From Ridgeia piscesae (Eukaryota > Annelida > Polychaeta > Sabellida > Siboglinidae): a stretch of DNA of 64,000 nucleotides. Within the stretch, counting starts at the first letter, position 1. Each line of letters opens with the position of its first letter. Made by a program: the position numbers and the translations under genes. Under the pieces are notes generated by a model. It was not told where the DNA came from. It made no database searches and saw only the letters and a program-made list of their open reading frames with translations. The stretch lies in the NCBI GenBank assembly GCA_025642075.2, contig JAODUO010000636.1, forward strand, positions 106,001 through 170,000. The letters are read 5' to 3'. This document shows positions 48,401-62,297 of this stretch, one piece after another.

Positions 48401-51400
48401 ACACAACACACCCAGGACGACCTATGAACATACACAACACGGCCAGGATGACCTGTGAACACACAACACACCCAGAATGACCTGTGAACATACACAACAC
48501 ACCCAGGATGACCTGTGAACATACACAACACACCCAGGATGACCTGAGAACATACACAACACGGCCAGGATGACCTGTGAACATACACAACACACCCAGG
48601 ATGACCTGTGAACATACACAACACCCAGGATGACCTGTGAACATACACAACACACCCAGGATGACCTGAGAACATACACAACACACCCAGGATGACCTGT
48701 GAACATACACAACACACCCAGGATGACCTGAGAACATACACAACACGGCCAGGATGACCTGTGAACATACACAACACACCCAGGATGACCTGAGAACATA
48801 CACAACACACCCAGGATGACCTGTGAACATACACAACACACCCAGGATGACCTGTGAACATACACAACACGCCCAGGATGACCTGTGAACATACACAACA
48901 CACCCAGGATAACCTGGAACATACACAACACACCCAGGAAACCAGAACAACACAACACACCCAGGACGACCTATGAACATACACAACACGGCCAGGATGA
49001 CCTGTGAACACACAACACACCCAGAATGACCTGTGAACATACACAACACGCCCAGGATGACCTGTGAACATACACAACACGCCCAGGATGACCTGTGAAC
49101 ATACACAACACACCCAGGATGACCTGTGAACATACACAACACGCCCAGGATGACCTGTGAACATACACAACACACCCAGGATAACCTGAGAACATACACA
49201 ACACGCCCAGGATGACCTGTGAACATACACAACACACCCAGGATAACCTGAGAACATACACAACACACCCAGGATAACCTGAGAACATACACAACACACC
49301 CAGGATGACCTGTGAACATACACAACACGCCCAGGATGACCTGTGAACATACACAACACGCCCAGGATGACCTGTGAACATACACAACACACCCAGGATG
49401 ACCTGTGAACATACACAACACGCCCAGGATGACCTGTGAACATACACAACACACCCAGGATGACCTGAGAACATACACAACACGCCCAGGATGACCTGTG
49501 AACATACACAACACACCCAGGATGACCTGTGAACATACACAACACACCCAGGATGACCTGTGAACATACACAACACGCCCAGGATAACCTGAAAACATAC
49601 ACAACACACCCAGGATAACCTGAGAACATACACAACACGCCCAGGATGACCTGTGAACATACACAACACGCCCAGGATAACCTGAGAACATACACAACAC
49701 GCCCAGGATGACATGTGAACATACACAACACACCCAGGATGACCTGTGAACATAACACAACCCAGATAAACATACACAACACGCCCAGGATGACCTGTGG
49801 ACATACACAACACCCCAGGATGACCTGTGAACATACACAACACGCCCAGGATGACCTGTGAACATACACAACACGCCCAGGATGACCTGTGAACATACAC
49901 AACACGCCCAGGATGACCTGTGAACATACACAACACGCCCAGGATGACCTGTGAACATACACAACACGCCCAGGATGACCTGTGAACATACACAACACCC
50001 CAGGATGACCTGTGAACATACACAACACACCCAGGATGACCTGTGAACATACACAACACACCCAGGATGACCTGTGAACATACACAACACGCCCAGGATG
50101 ACCTGGAACATACACAACACACCCAGGATGACCTGTGAACATACACAACACCCCAGGATGACCTGTGAACATACACAACACACCCAGGATGACCTGTGAA
50201 CATACACAACACGCCCAGGATAACCTGAGAACATATACAACACGCCCAGGATGACCTGTGAACATACACAACACGCCCAGGATGACCTGTGAACATACAC
50301 AACATGCCCAGGATGACCTGTGAACATACACAACACACCCAGGATGACCTGTGAACATACACAACACGCCCAGGATGACCTGTGAACATACACAACACGC
50401 CCAGGATGACCTGTGAACATACACAACACACCCAGGATGACCTGTGAACATACACAACACGCCCAGGATGACCTGTGAACATACACAACACACCCAGGAT
50501 GACCTGTGAACATACACAACACACCCAGGATGACCTGTGAACATACACAACACACCCAGGATGACCTGTGAACATACACAACACGCCCAGGATGACCTGT
50601 GAACATACACAACACGCCCAGGATGACCTGTGAACATACACAACACGCCCAGGATGACCTGTGAACATACACAACACGCCCAGGATGACCTGTGAACATA
50701 ACAACACCCCAGGATGACCTGTGAACATACACAACACGCCCAGGATGACCTGTGAACATACACAACACGCCCAGGATGACCTGTGAACATACACAACACG
50801 CCCAGGATGACCTGTGAACATACACAACACACCCCCCCAGGATGACCTGTGAACATACACAACACGCCCAGGATGACCTGTGAACATACACAACACGCCC
50901 AGGATGACCTGTGAACATACACAACACCCCAGGATGACCTGTGAACATACACAACACACCCAGGATGACCTGTGAACATACACAACACGCCCAGGATGAC
51001 CTGTGAACATACACAACACACCCAGGATGGAAAAAACCTGATGAACATACACAACACACCCAGGATGACCTGTGAACATACACAACACACCCAGGATGAC
51101 CTGTGAACATACACAACACGCCCAGGATAACCTGTGAACATACACAACACGCCCAGGATGACCTGTGAACATACACAACACGCCCAGGATGACCTGTGAA
51201 CATACACAACACGCCCAGGATGACCTGTGAACATACACAACACGCCCAGGATGACCTGTGAACATACACAACACACCCAGGATGACCTGTGAACATACAC
51301 AACACGCCCAGGATGACCTGTGAACATACACAACACCCCAGGATGACCTGTGAACATACACAACACCCCAGGATGACCTGTGAACATACACAACACCCCA

Positions 51401-54400
51401 GGATGACCTGTGAACATACACAACACACCCAGGATGACCTGTGAACATACACAACACACCCAGGATGACCTGAGAACATACACAACACACCCAGGATGAC
51501 CTGTGAACATACACAACACACCCAGGATAACCTGTGAACATACACAACACGCCCAGGATAACCTGTGAACATACACAACACGCCCAGGATAACCTGTGAA
51601 CATACACAACACACCCAGGATGACCTGTGAACATACACAACACCCCAGGATACCTGTGAACATACACAACACCCCAGGATAACCTGTGAACATACACAAC
51701 ACCCCAGGATGACCTGTGAACATACACAACACGCCCAGGATGACCTGTGAACATACACAACACGCCCAGGATGACCTGTGAACATACACAACACACCCAG
51801 GATGACCTGTGAACATACACAACACACCCAGGATGACCTGTGAACATACACAACACACCCAGGATGACCTGAGAACATACACAACACGCCCAGGATGACC
51901 TGTGAACATACACAACACGCCCAGGATAACCTGGAACATACACAACACGCCCAGGATGACCTGTGAACATACACAACACCCCAGGATGACCTGTGAACAT
52001 ACACAACACGCCCAGGATGACCTGTGAACATACACAACACGCCCAGGATGACCTGTGAACATACACAACACGCCCAGGATGACCTGTGAACATACACAAC
52101 ACGCCCAGGATGACCTGTGAACATACACAACACACCCAGGATGACCTGTGAACATACACAACACCCCAGGATGACCTGTGAACATACACAACACGCCCAG
52201 GATGACCTGGAACATACACAACACCCCAGGATAACCTGAGAACATCCACAACACGCCCAGGATGACCTGTGAACATATACACAACACGCCCAGGATGACC
52301 TGAGAACATACACAACACGCCCAGGATAACCTGAGAACATATACACAACACGCCCAGGATGACCTGTGAACATACACAACACGCCCAGGATGACCTGTGA
52401 ACATACACAACACGCCCAGGATGACCTGTGAACATACACAACACGCCCAGGATGACCTGTGAACATACACAACACCCCAGGATGACCTGTGAACATACAC
52501 AACACCCCAGGATGACCTGTGAACATACACAACACCCCAGGATGACCTGTGAACATACATAACACGCCAGGATGACCTGTGGACATAAACAACAGCCCAG
52601 GATGACCTGGAACATACACAACACGCCCAGGATGACCTGTGAACATAACAACACCCAGGATGACCTGTGAACATACACAACACTGCCCAGGATGACCTGT
52701 GAACATACACAACACGCCCAGGATGACCTGTGAACATAACAACACGCCCAGGATGACCTGTGAACATACACAACAGCCCAGGATGACCTGTGAACATACA
52801 CAACACACCCAGGATGACCTGTGAACATACATAACATGCCCAGGATGACCTGTGAACATATACAACACCCCCAGGATGACCTGTGAACATACTACAACAC
52901 GCCCAGGATGACTGTGAACATACATTAACACAAACCAGGATACCTGTGAACATATACAACACCCCAGGATGACCTGTGAACATACACAACATGCCCAGGA
53001 TGACCTGTGAACATATACAACATGCCCAGGATGACCTGTGAACATACACAACACGCCCAGGATGACCTGTGAACATACACAACACACCCAGGATGACCTG
53101 TGAACATAACAACACACCCAGGATGACCTGTGAACATACACAACACACCCAGGATGACCTGTGAACATACACAACACGCCCAGGATGACCTGTGAACATA
53201 CACAACACGCCCAGGATGACCTGTGAACATACACAACACGCCCAGGATGACCTGTGAACATACACAACACGCCCAGGATGACCTGTGAACATACACAACA
53301 CGCCCAGGATGACCTGTGAACATACACAACACGCCCAGGATGACCTGTGAACATACACAACACGCCCAGGATGACCTGTGAACATACACAACACGCCCAG
53401 GATGACCTGTGAACATACACAACACGCCCAGGATGACCTGTGAACATATACAACACACCCAGGATGACCTGTGAACATACACAACACGCCCAGGATGACC
53501 TGTGAACATACACAACACGCCCAGGATGACCTGTGAACATACACAACACGCCCAGGATGACCTGTGAACATACACAACACGCCCAGGATGACCTGTGAAC
53601 ATACACAACACGCCCAGGATGACCTGTGAACATACACAACACGCCCAGGATGACCTGTGAACATACACAACACGCCCAGGATGACCTGTGAACATACACA
53701 ACACGCCCAGGATGACCTGTGAACATACACAACACACCCAGGATGACCTGTGAACATACACAACACACCCAGGATGACCTGTGAACATACACAACACGCC
53801 CAGGATGACCTGTGAACATACACAACACGCCCAGGATGACCTGTGAACATACACAACACCCCAGGATGACCTGTGAACATAACAACACACCCAGGATGAC
53901 CTGTGAACATACACAACACGCCCAGGATGACCTGTGAACATACACAACACGCCCAGGATGACCTGTGAACATACACAACACGCCCAGGATGACCTGTGAA
54001 CATACACAACACACCCAGGATGACCTGTGAACATACACAACACGCCCAGGATAACCTGTGAACATACACAACACACCCAGGATGACCTGTGAACATACAC
54101 AACACGCCCAGGATGACCTGTGAACATACACAACACACCCAGGATGACCTGTGAACATACACAACACGCCCAGGATGACCTGTGAACATACACAACACGC
54201 CCAGGATGACCTGTGAACATACACAACACACCCAGGATGACCTGTGAACATACACAACACACCCAGGATAACCTGTGAACATACACAACACACCCAGGAT
54301 GACCTGTGAACATACACAACACGCCCAGGATAACCTGTGAACATACACAACACGCCCAGGATGACCTGTGAACATACACAACACGCCCAGGATGACCTGT

Positions 54401-57400
54401 GAACATACACAACACACCCAGGATGACCTGTGAACATACACAACACGCCCAGGATGACCTGTGAACATACACAACACCCCAGGATGACCTGTGAACATAC
54501 ACAACACGCCCAGGATGACCTGTGAACATACACAACACGCCCAGGATGACCTGTGAACATACACAACACACCCAGGATGACCTGTGAACATACACAACAC
54601 ACCCAGGATGACCTGTGAACATACACAACACGCCCAGGATGACCTGTGAACATACACAACACACCCAGGATGACCTGTGAACATACACAACACGCCCAGG
54701 ATGACCTGTGAACATACACAACACGCCCAGGATGACCTGTGAACATACACAACACGCCCAGGATGACCTGTGAACATACACAACACACCCAGGATGACCT
54801 GTGAACATATACACAACACGCCCAGGATGACCTGTGAACATACACAACACACCCAGGATGACCTGTGAACATACACAACACGCCCAGGATGACCTGTGAA
54901 CATATACACAACACGCCCAGGATGACCTGAGAACATACACAACACGCCCAGGATGACCTGTGAACATACACAACACACCCAGGATGACCTGTGAACATAC
55001 ACAACACACCCAGGATGACCTGTGAACATACACAACACGCCCAGGATGACCTGTGAACATAACACAACACGCCCAGGATGACCTGAGAACATATACACAA
55101 CACGCCCAGGATGACCTGTGAACATACACAACACACCCAGGATGACCTGTGAACATACACAACACGCCCAGGATGACCTGTGAACATACACAACACGCCC
55201 AGGATGACCTGTGAACATACACAACACGCCCAGGATGACCTGTGAACATATACAACATGCCCAGGATGACCTGTGAACATACACAACACACCCAGGATGA
55301 CCAGTGAATATACATAACATGCCTAGGATGACCTGTGAACATATACAACACCCCCATGATGACCTGTGAACATGCACAAGAGAATAGACAACACGATCAT
55401 GAGGGCATTGATTTAACAAGATGTAACACAATATCATGCCTCACCTCTGTAAATGTATGACGATAATCCAGATTGTAATGTACGTCGCATACATGTGGTG
55501 CCATCTATTGGATACTCCTGTGCTCATTTGAAAGCTTGGTCTATTTGCAGTACAGTGTGTGTATACACTTATTGTATGGATTTACATTTGAAGTTTCAAG
55601 TTATCACTGTTTGAAAACCTTTTTGCTGAATGCGTTTGTGCACTGTGTGACTTAAATCGAGTTTCGTTAAAATATCACAGTGGCTCAAACGTTAGCTGTA
55701 AATTTACGTTTTGAAAATGCTATAATCCTCACCATGACAGGGTGACAAGTGATTCCACGACTCCACATGGCATCAAGTAGACTCTGACAACTGACAGTTG
55801 ACAGAAACTCCTGCAACAGAAATTTATGTTCAGTTTAAAGTAGTGAGGATATGTTGTAGAGGGCACGGGCTTGAGGTACAGCTTTGGAGTCTCAACTAAG
55901 AGAATCTGGGTTTGAATCCTGTGTTGCAGAGTTAAACCCTGGTCAGGTTTCTACATCCTTCATTACTCCAGTTCACTCAGCTGTATGAATGAGTACCTGG
56001 TTATAAACAGTGGTGGATATTTGTACGAGCAGCCTTTATACATTAATTGCTAGAGAAGTCAAGATGGTGTTTAATTCTAGATACTGCACTACATAAGAAC
56101 TTACTTTTAGTTGCCTTTCTAGTTATAATGCAATTTTTATCTTCAAATTTGTTGTAGTTGCATCTCTATCTAACTGTAAAGAAATTAGCACAAATGTATG
56201 TGTGCACAAACTTGCCATGTGCGTCGGCATTAACAACTGGGACAAAATCAAATCATAAATAATAATTTGTACGCATTTGCGACAATGTGATTCTCTTCAC
56301 TGTTAAATCTGGTGTGACACACTGGAGAACGACCACTGAGGATATGAGACTCAGGTGCGTTGAACACTCTCACACCTTGCACTGTGCGGCTGCTGCCATC
56401 TCCAGGCAGTTGGGATCTCCCCAGGCTTCGTACTTCCTCGTCAGTAGTTCCACGGCTTTCTCTGGGTCAGTCTTGTGACACTCGTCCAGGATACGTACGG
56501 CCAGCCTCTCAAACTTACTACAAGAAAACATTATCACTATGTAAAGGCATGGGAAAAACTCTGCCATGGACGGTCCCAAGCCAGGCTGAGAAAAGAGGAG
56601 GGTTGGGCAAAGTGCTAACAACCCTTTCCCGTAAAAAAACAGATTGTTACGAAAACATCGACCAAAGGAACCCTACTGAACTTGGGAGAGGAAAACAGTG
56701 GTGTTCCTTGGTCGATGGCCTATGCCCCAGCAAGCAAACAGGCATAAGTAAGTAAGAAAAGGCACGGGAAGATCTTCAGGTAAGATGTGTAGGAGGGCGG
56801 CTGTAACATTGATGTGTCTATTACACCTGATGTAAATTTATGATGCACACTCCGAGTGGGGAAGGCAATTTGAACACAGAAATTTGCAGGAAGATTACAA
56901 CAGGGGCTTGGAGGAAGTAAAGGGGTGATTGGAGATACATGGATATCATGTAGGTTTAAAGGAAAGGTGCTTGGCTTACGTGTTATCCCGGCATCTACAT
57001 AATTATAGACAATGGCACTAACAGAGAAACATCAGGAGAAGGTGCAAATTTGTGAAAACAACTGGATAAGAAGAATGGTGGGAGTGAAGAGAGAGGGTAG
57101 GAGAAGAATGGATGAACTGAGAGTGGAGGTTGGAGAGAAGGAAAGCTTTAAGAAAAAGTTGGTGAGGAGTAGGTTGAAATGGACCGGTCATGTGAAAAAA
57201 ATGACAGATAAAAAGCTGGCAAAGAGCTCAGAAGCCCTGAAAGTGGAGGGAAAAGGGAGGCGAGGTAGACCGAGAATGTGATGGGAGGTCTGCGTTAAGA
57301 GAGGTCTGGAAAGAGTGGGAGGAGAATGGAGAACAACAGCAAAAGATAAGGAGTTGGAGACTGGTGATAGAGAACACAGTGACAGAAGGAGAATGGTGAA

Positions 57401-59231
57401 CAACAGCAAAAGACTGCAAGAGTTGGAGACTGTTGATAGAAAACGTAGTGACAGAAGTGTGAGGAAATGTGGTTATAAATATCAAACAAGAAATTTAAAT
57501 TATGTTCTGTTGATCTCAAACACATCCTGCTATAAATATGTTATTGACAACAAATATTGCTTTGTAAAAACATCCGTACTGAAATGGTATTCCTGTTAAT
57601 ATATTAAAATAAACAAGACACAGACACGTCAGACGTGACCTGATGACCCAACACAGCGCCACCTACCAGCTGTTCTCGAGATACTCGGCCTTCAAGTCGG
57701 AGTCGTGTTGTCCTAACTTGTCAGCAAGGCCACGGAGGATGCGACTAGCCACAATGGCTGTGGGAATGGTGTCCTCGCCACGCTCCCACAGAAACTTGGC
57801 CAACTCAAACCTGTCAATGCCAGTCACCATCTTGTAGTCAGACTTCACTTTTTAAGGGAGTCTACATGTCTGAGACTCATTGTGTCATCGCCGTAGAGAG
57901 ATCAGAAGATTGTATGTAAGAGGAAATTTTTTTGCTCGATGTAGACAATTTAAAAATGGTAGCACCAGCTCACATAAGTTTTATTTATAAATGTTTATTA
58001 TACTCTATTATATATGCATTTTTATACATGTAAAGCAACTATTTTATTCCTGTACTGTTATTTAATTATATGTTAATTAATTCACAAGTGTCCCTCTTCT
58101 TTATTCAGGCACCTTTGAAGAGATTTTTCAATCTGGAAATGGGGCTATATAAAATAAACTTATTTATTACTTATTTACACTCACCTATGTGACAACAAAC
58201 ACAATTAGCAACTAACTGTTACTATTACGTTATATTAATCTTTTAGCACCTGTTCCCGTAGTGTCAATGTGTCCTCTCACCCACCTGTTCATGAGGACAG
58301 CCCAGAGGAAGATTTCGTGGAAAGGTTTGCGAAACGTTCCATCGCTGTAGGCTTTGTTGTACCAGGTTTCATCCCTCATGATTTCGTCGACGTTTCGGTC
58401 CTCCATATAGATGATGTCGTCACGCTTGCGGATGAGCTGTCTGACCAGCTTGCCCACTGCCCGCAGTGTCCGCTGTCCTTGGGTCATGTGACGCTGCAGG
58501 AGCACGTGAAGGTGACACTGACGAGGCACCTGAGAGGAGACAGACGTAGAAGTGAAGACTCTCACAGTCCACATAACATCGGCATTTGGCAGCAGCACCA
58601 TGACTATGGAATGAATTACCTGTGAACATTTGTGCATCTGGGACATTTTCTATGTTTAGAAAGTGTTTAAAAACTTATCTTTTTAGTAGATGTTTCAATT
58701 AATTCATCTTGTCTTTGAAATAACGGACATTGCTTTATAATTTCTTTTTAGTGTTATACATGTTTGAATCAGTGTTTAGGTTTTAGATAAATTTATATAA
58801 TTTACATAATTTGTTTGAAATGACGGACATTGCTTTATAATTTCTTTTTAGTGTTATACATGTTTGAATCAGTGTTTAGGTTTTATATTAATTTATATAA
58901 TTTACACAGTTTTAGTACAGTATTTAATTTTATATTAATTTATATAATTTACATAATTTGTTTGACTACTATACTTCAGGCAGTGATTAATTTACTTTAA
59001 ATTAATTTATATAATTTACATACAAAGGTTTACAAATATATGTCTTAAAACCAACGCTTAATTTGATATATTAATTTATATAATTTACATTTCTCTTTTT
59101 AGTATTGTATGTTTTAAACCGGTTTTCATAATATATGTATGTGTGTATGTATGTATATATTATGTATGTATATATATATTTAATTAATAAATAATTAATA
59201 AATAATTAATAAATAGATAAACTATATAACT

Positions 59232-59271
<40 letters not shown>

Positions 59272-61303
59272 AGTTATATAGTTTATCTATTTATTAATAT
59301 ACATTTATAATATTTCTTGTACAGTGCATTGATCTGCCATGCGGAAATTAGCGCTATAGAAAAACATTATTATTATTATAGCCTTGTGGCCTACCATCAT
59401 CTTGACTGGCAAGCTACACCATCTTCTCACGCCAGGGGTTATTGAACTGAAAACCTCGGGAATGACCTATGAAATTAGAGCAATTGACTTTGCCAGTCAC
59501 TACTAAGTCAGCCGTGGGAACAGCGCAAATACACACCTTAATTTGAAGACGGATAAATGACTGGTGGGAATCCCAATATAATGACCTGTTTACATCATAA
59601 ACATTGCATCTCGTTGAAATATTTTTTATATTATGGTCATGTGACCTGGTTTGAACCATATACAGTGCTGTAGTCAGTGTGTGATTTCATTGGCTGGTGT
59701 TAAGAGGAGTTTTTGAAAGGGATGTGCCGGGGCAGAGAAGACATAATCAACCGCAGTGACACCTGGTATGAGGGTTCTAATTTACTTATTCATCACATGG
59801 CCTACTACCAAGGTTTGACAAATTTAAAAAAAATTGTCAACCTTGTGAGCCATTCCATCATATGTGTTATTTTTAGTCCAGGTCCAAATGTTTTTGTTTA
59901 TAACAATTTCAAACATTATGCAAAGCTGTTAAATGAGACAGGTTTCTGTACCAGACACCAGGAGTGGTCTAGTCACATGGTTGTCTTAGGGAGACATCTT
60001 AGGCAAGGCAGCATTTGAAGGATGTCACATTCAGAATGTTGACTGTGGTGTCAACAAACAGTGACATACTGGACACAGTGGCCAGGTGCATTGTTAGGTG
60101 TGACTGTATCAGTGAATGTCTATTCATAAGAAAACGTACATTTACTGTGAAATACATCGTGGAGTGCAGTTGAATTATAACTGCAACATCGACCTACATC
60201 TAGAGAACACAGCTCTGTATTGTGTGTGTTGGGTCGGACAAGTTTCTTCACTGTACCTTGTTACTCAATTGTCTGAATGAGTACCTGGTTATAGATAGTG
60301 GTGAATATTTGCAAAATGTCTTTGTGCATTAATTACACAGTTCTGCCATTGGAGCATAGTGTAAAGTGCTTTGAGCAGCTCTGGGTTACTGGGTTACACA
60401 GGAACCACTCATAATGGCTCACTATGTGAGACTGATATCATATCTTGCATATGTTTTACAAATTGTTTCATAACTTACTCATCTTTATTTACTTACTTAA
60501 CATACTTATGTTATCTAGTCATATATGTTTTGTAAACTTTTTTATTTTTAAATGGTGCTTATGTATAAAATGCATATTTATCAACTGTACAATCAGTTGT
60601 ACTGCTTAATAACATTATTAGTTATAGCACGCTTTTAGATTATCTAACGTAGAACTTTATTTTATTTTATCTACTCACATTTGTATCATGTACATATTAA
60701 TTGTATATGGGTCTTGTAGTGGATACATCTGGAAATTCATTTGCATTTTGTTGAGACCCATATATTTTAGATGTGATCATGAGTTGTAAAATGCATATCC
60801 TTTTTAAGGACAATAAAGTAAAGTGAAGAAGTTATCTGAAATAAATGGACATTTTTATGGACAGCACTTTATGACTTATTGGTCATCAAAACGGCCAGTT
60901 ACACGACAATGTGGCGGAGTGTTTGCAACTGTCTCACCATGCTGTAGAGTTTCCTCAGACGATACACGGTGAGGTATTCCTTCATCACTACACTGTTCTG
61001 TAGCAACAACCTCACAAAGTCCACCTTATCCTCCATCAGGACTGTTGTCATGACGTCATCCAGGCTACCTGCACAAAGATGTGTGACACTATAATCAAGC
61101 CAGCCACGGGAGGCAGTCACAGTGTCCTGGCTAGCCTGGCTCTGACATCAAAACCCAGACCAGGTAGGCGTGATATTTGGTTCACAAAATTGGGTTTATT
61201 TATCATTTCAAAAAAAGTAAGAGATTTCAACATACGAATAGACAACCTTGTTATCATGTTTATACTCAACTGTGTAATTTATTATATCTCCATTTAGTAT
61301 TTT

Positions 61304-61378
<75 letters not shown>

Positions 61379-61380
61379 TC

Positions 61381-61427
<47 letters not shown>

Positions 61428-62246
61428 AACATGTATGTAGCATACAATAATGTGTTTAGATTTTTATGCAATGAACCTCGAGATTGTAGTGCGAGTTATA
61501 TGTTTGTGTCAAGAGGTTTACCCACATGTAAAATGTTAATTAGAAAAAATGTGTAACGTTTTTTGACATGTATAGCTAAATCGGGCAATGCAATACTACA
61601 GCGTATCATGAACAGTGATGCTCTGTATACTTCACCACTGTGTCGCCATTGGCGGAAAATACTTTATGTATATAGTTATTAGTCATACTTTAGTTTTTAT
61701 ATGGATGTAATGTTCCGGAATAAAGTTATTGAATTGAAACATGTCATAAGGTAAATTAATACTAATAAATAATGCAGATGAAACAAAAACCAGCCAAACA
61801 TTCTGGATAGCGATATTGTGGCTGATGTTAACTTCAGTGTTTCGTAAAGTGATCTACTGAGGAAGATTTCACAGTCACTTACCTGGGCTCCACATGATAT
61901 TCTGCGTAAAGATCTTCTCTTCAGCGATGTCACTTCGGTTCCATGTGATGGCCAACTTCAACTGGTCCAACAACTGCGTCTCATTCTTAGCTCCCTGGCC
62001 TGTCACAAGTAATAGAAACAAACACGCAGTTTTACTGAATACTACCTCACTTGCAAATCAAGTGTCTCACACACACGCACACGCACGCACACGCACACAC
62101 ACACACACACACACAGACACACAAACACACACAAACAAACAAACAAACATACACACACACACACAAACAAACAAACATACACACACACACACAAACACAC
62201 ACACAAACTCACACACAAACACACACAAACACACACAAACACACAC

Positions 62247-62297
<51 letters not shown>

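Noticed and set aside
47763..55437. Open frames of 2,508, 2,380, 1,288 and 810 codons on the minus strand as genes
   Set aside because: They are stop-free readings of a 31-bp tandem repeat within a TRPM intron. All three frames are open and no domain other than the copied exon start is present.
55911..55924. tRNA gene at the GGGTTTGAATCC B box
   Set aside because: No cloverleaf can be drawn and the same context recurs in other copies, so it is a SINE head.
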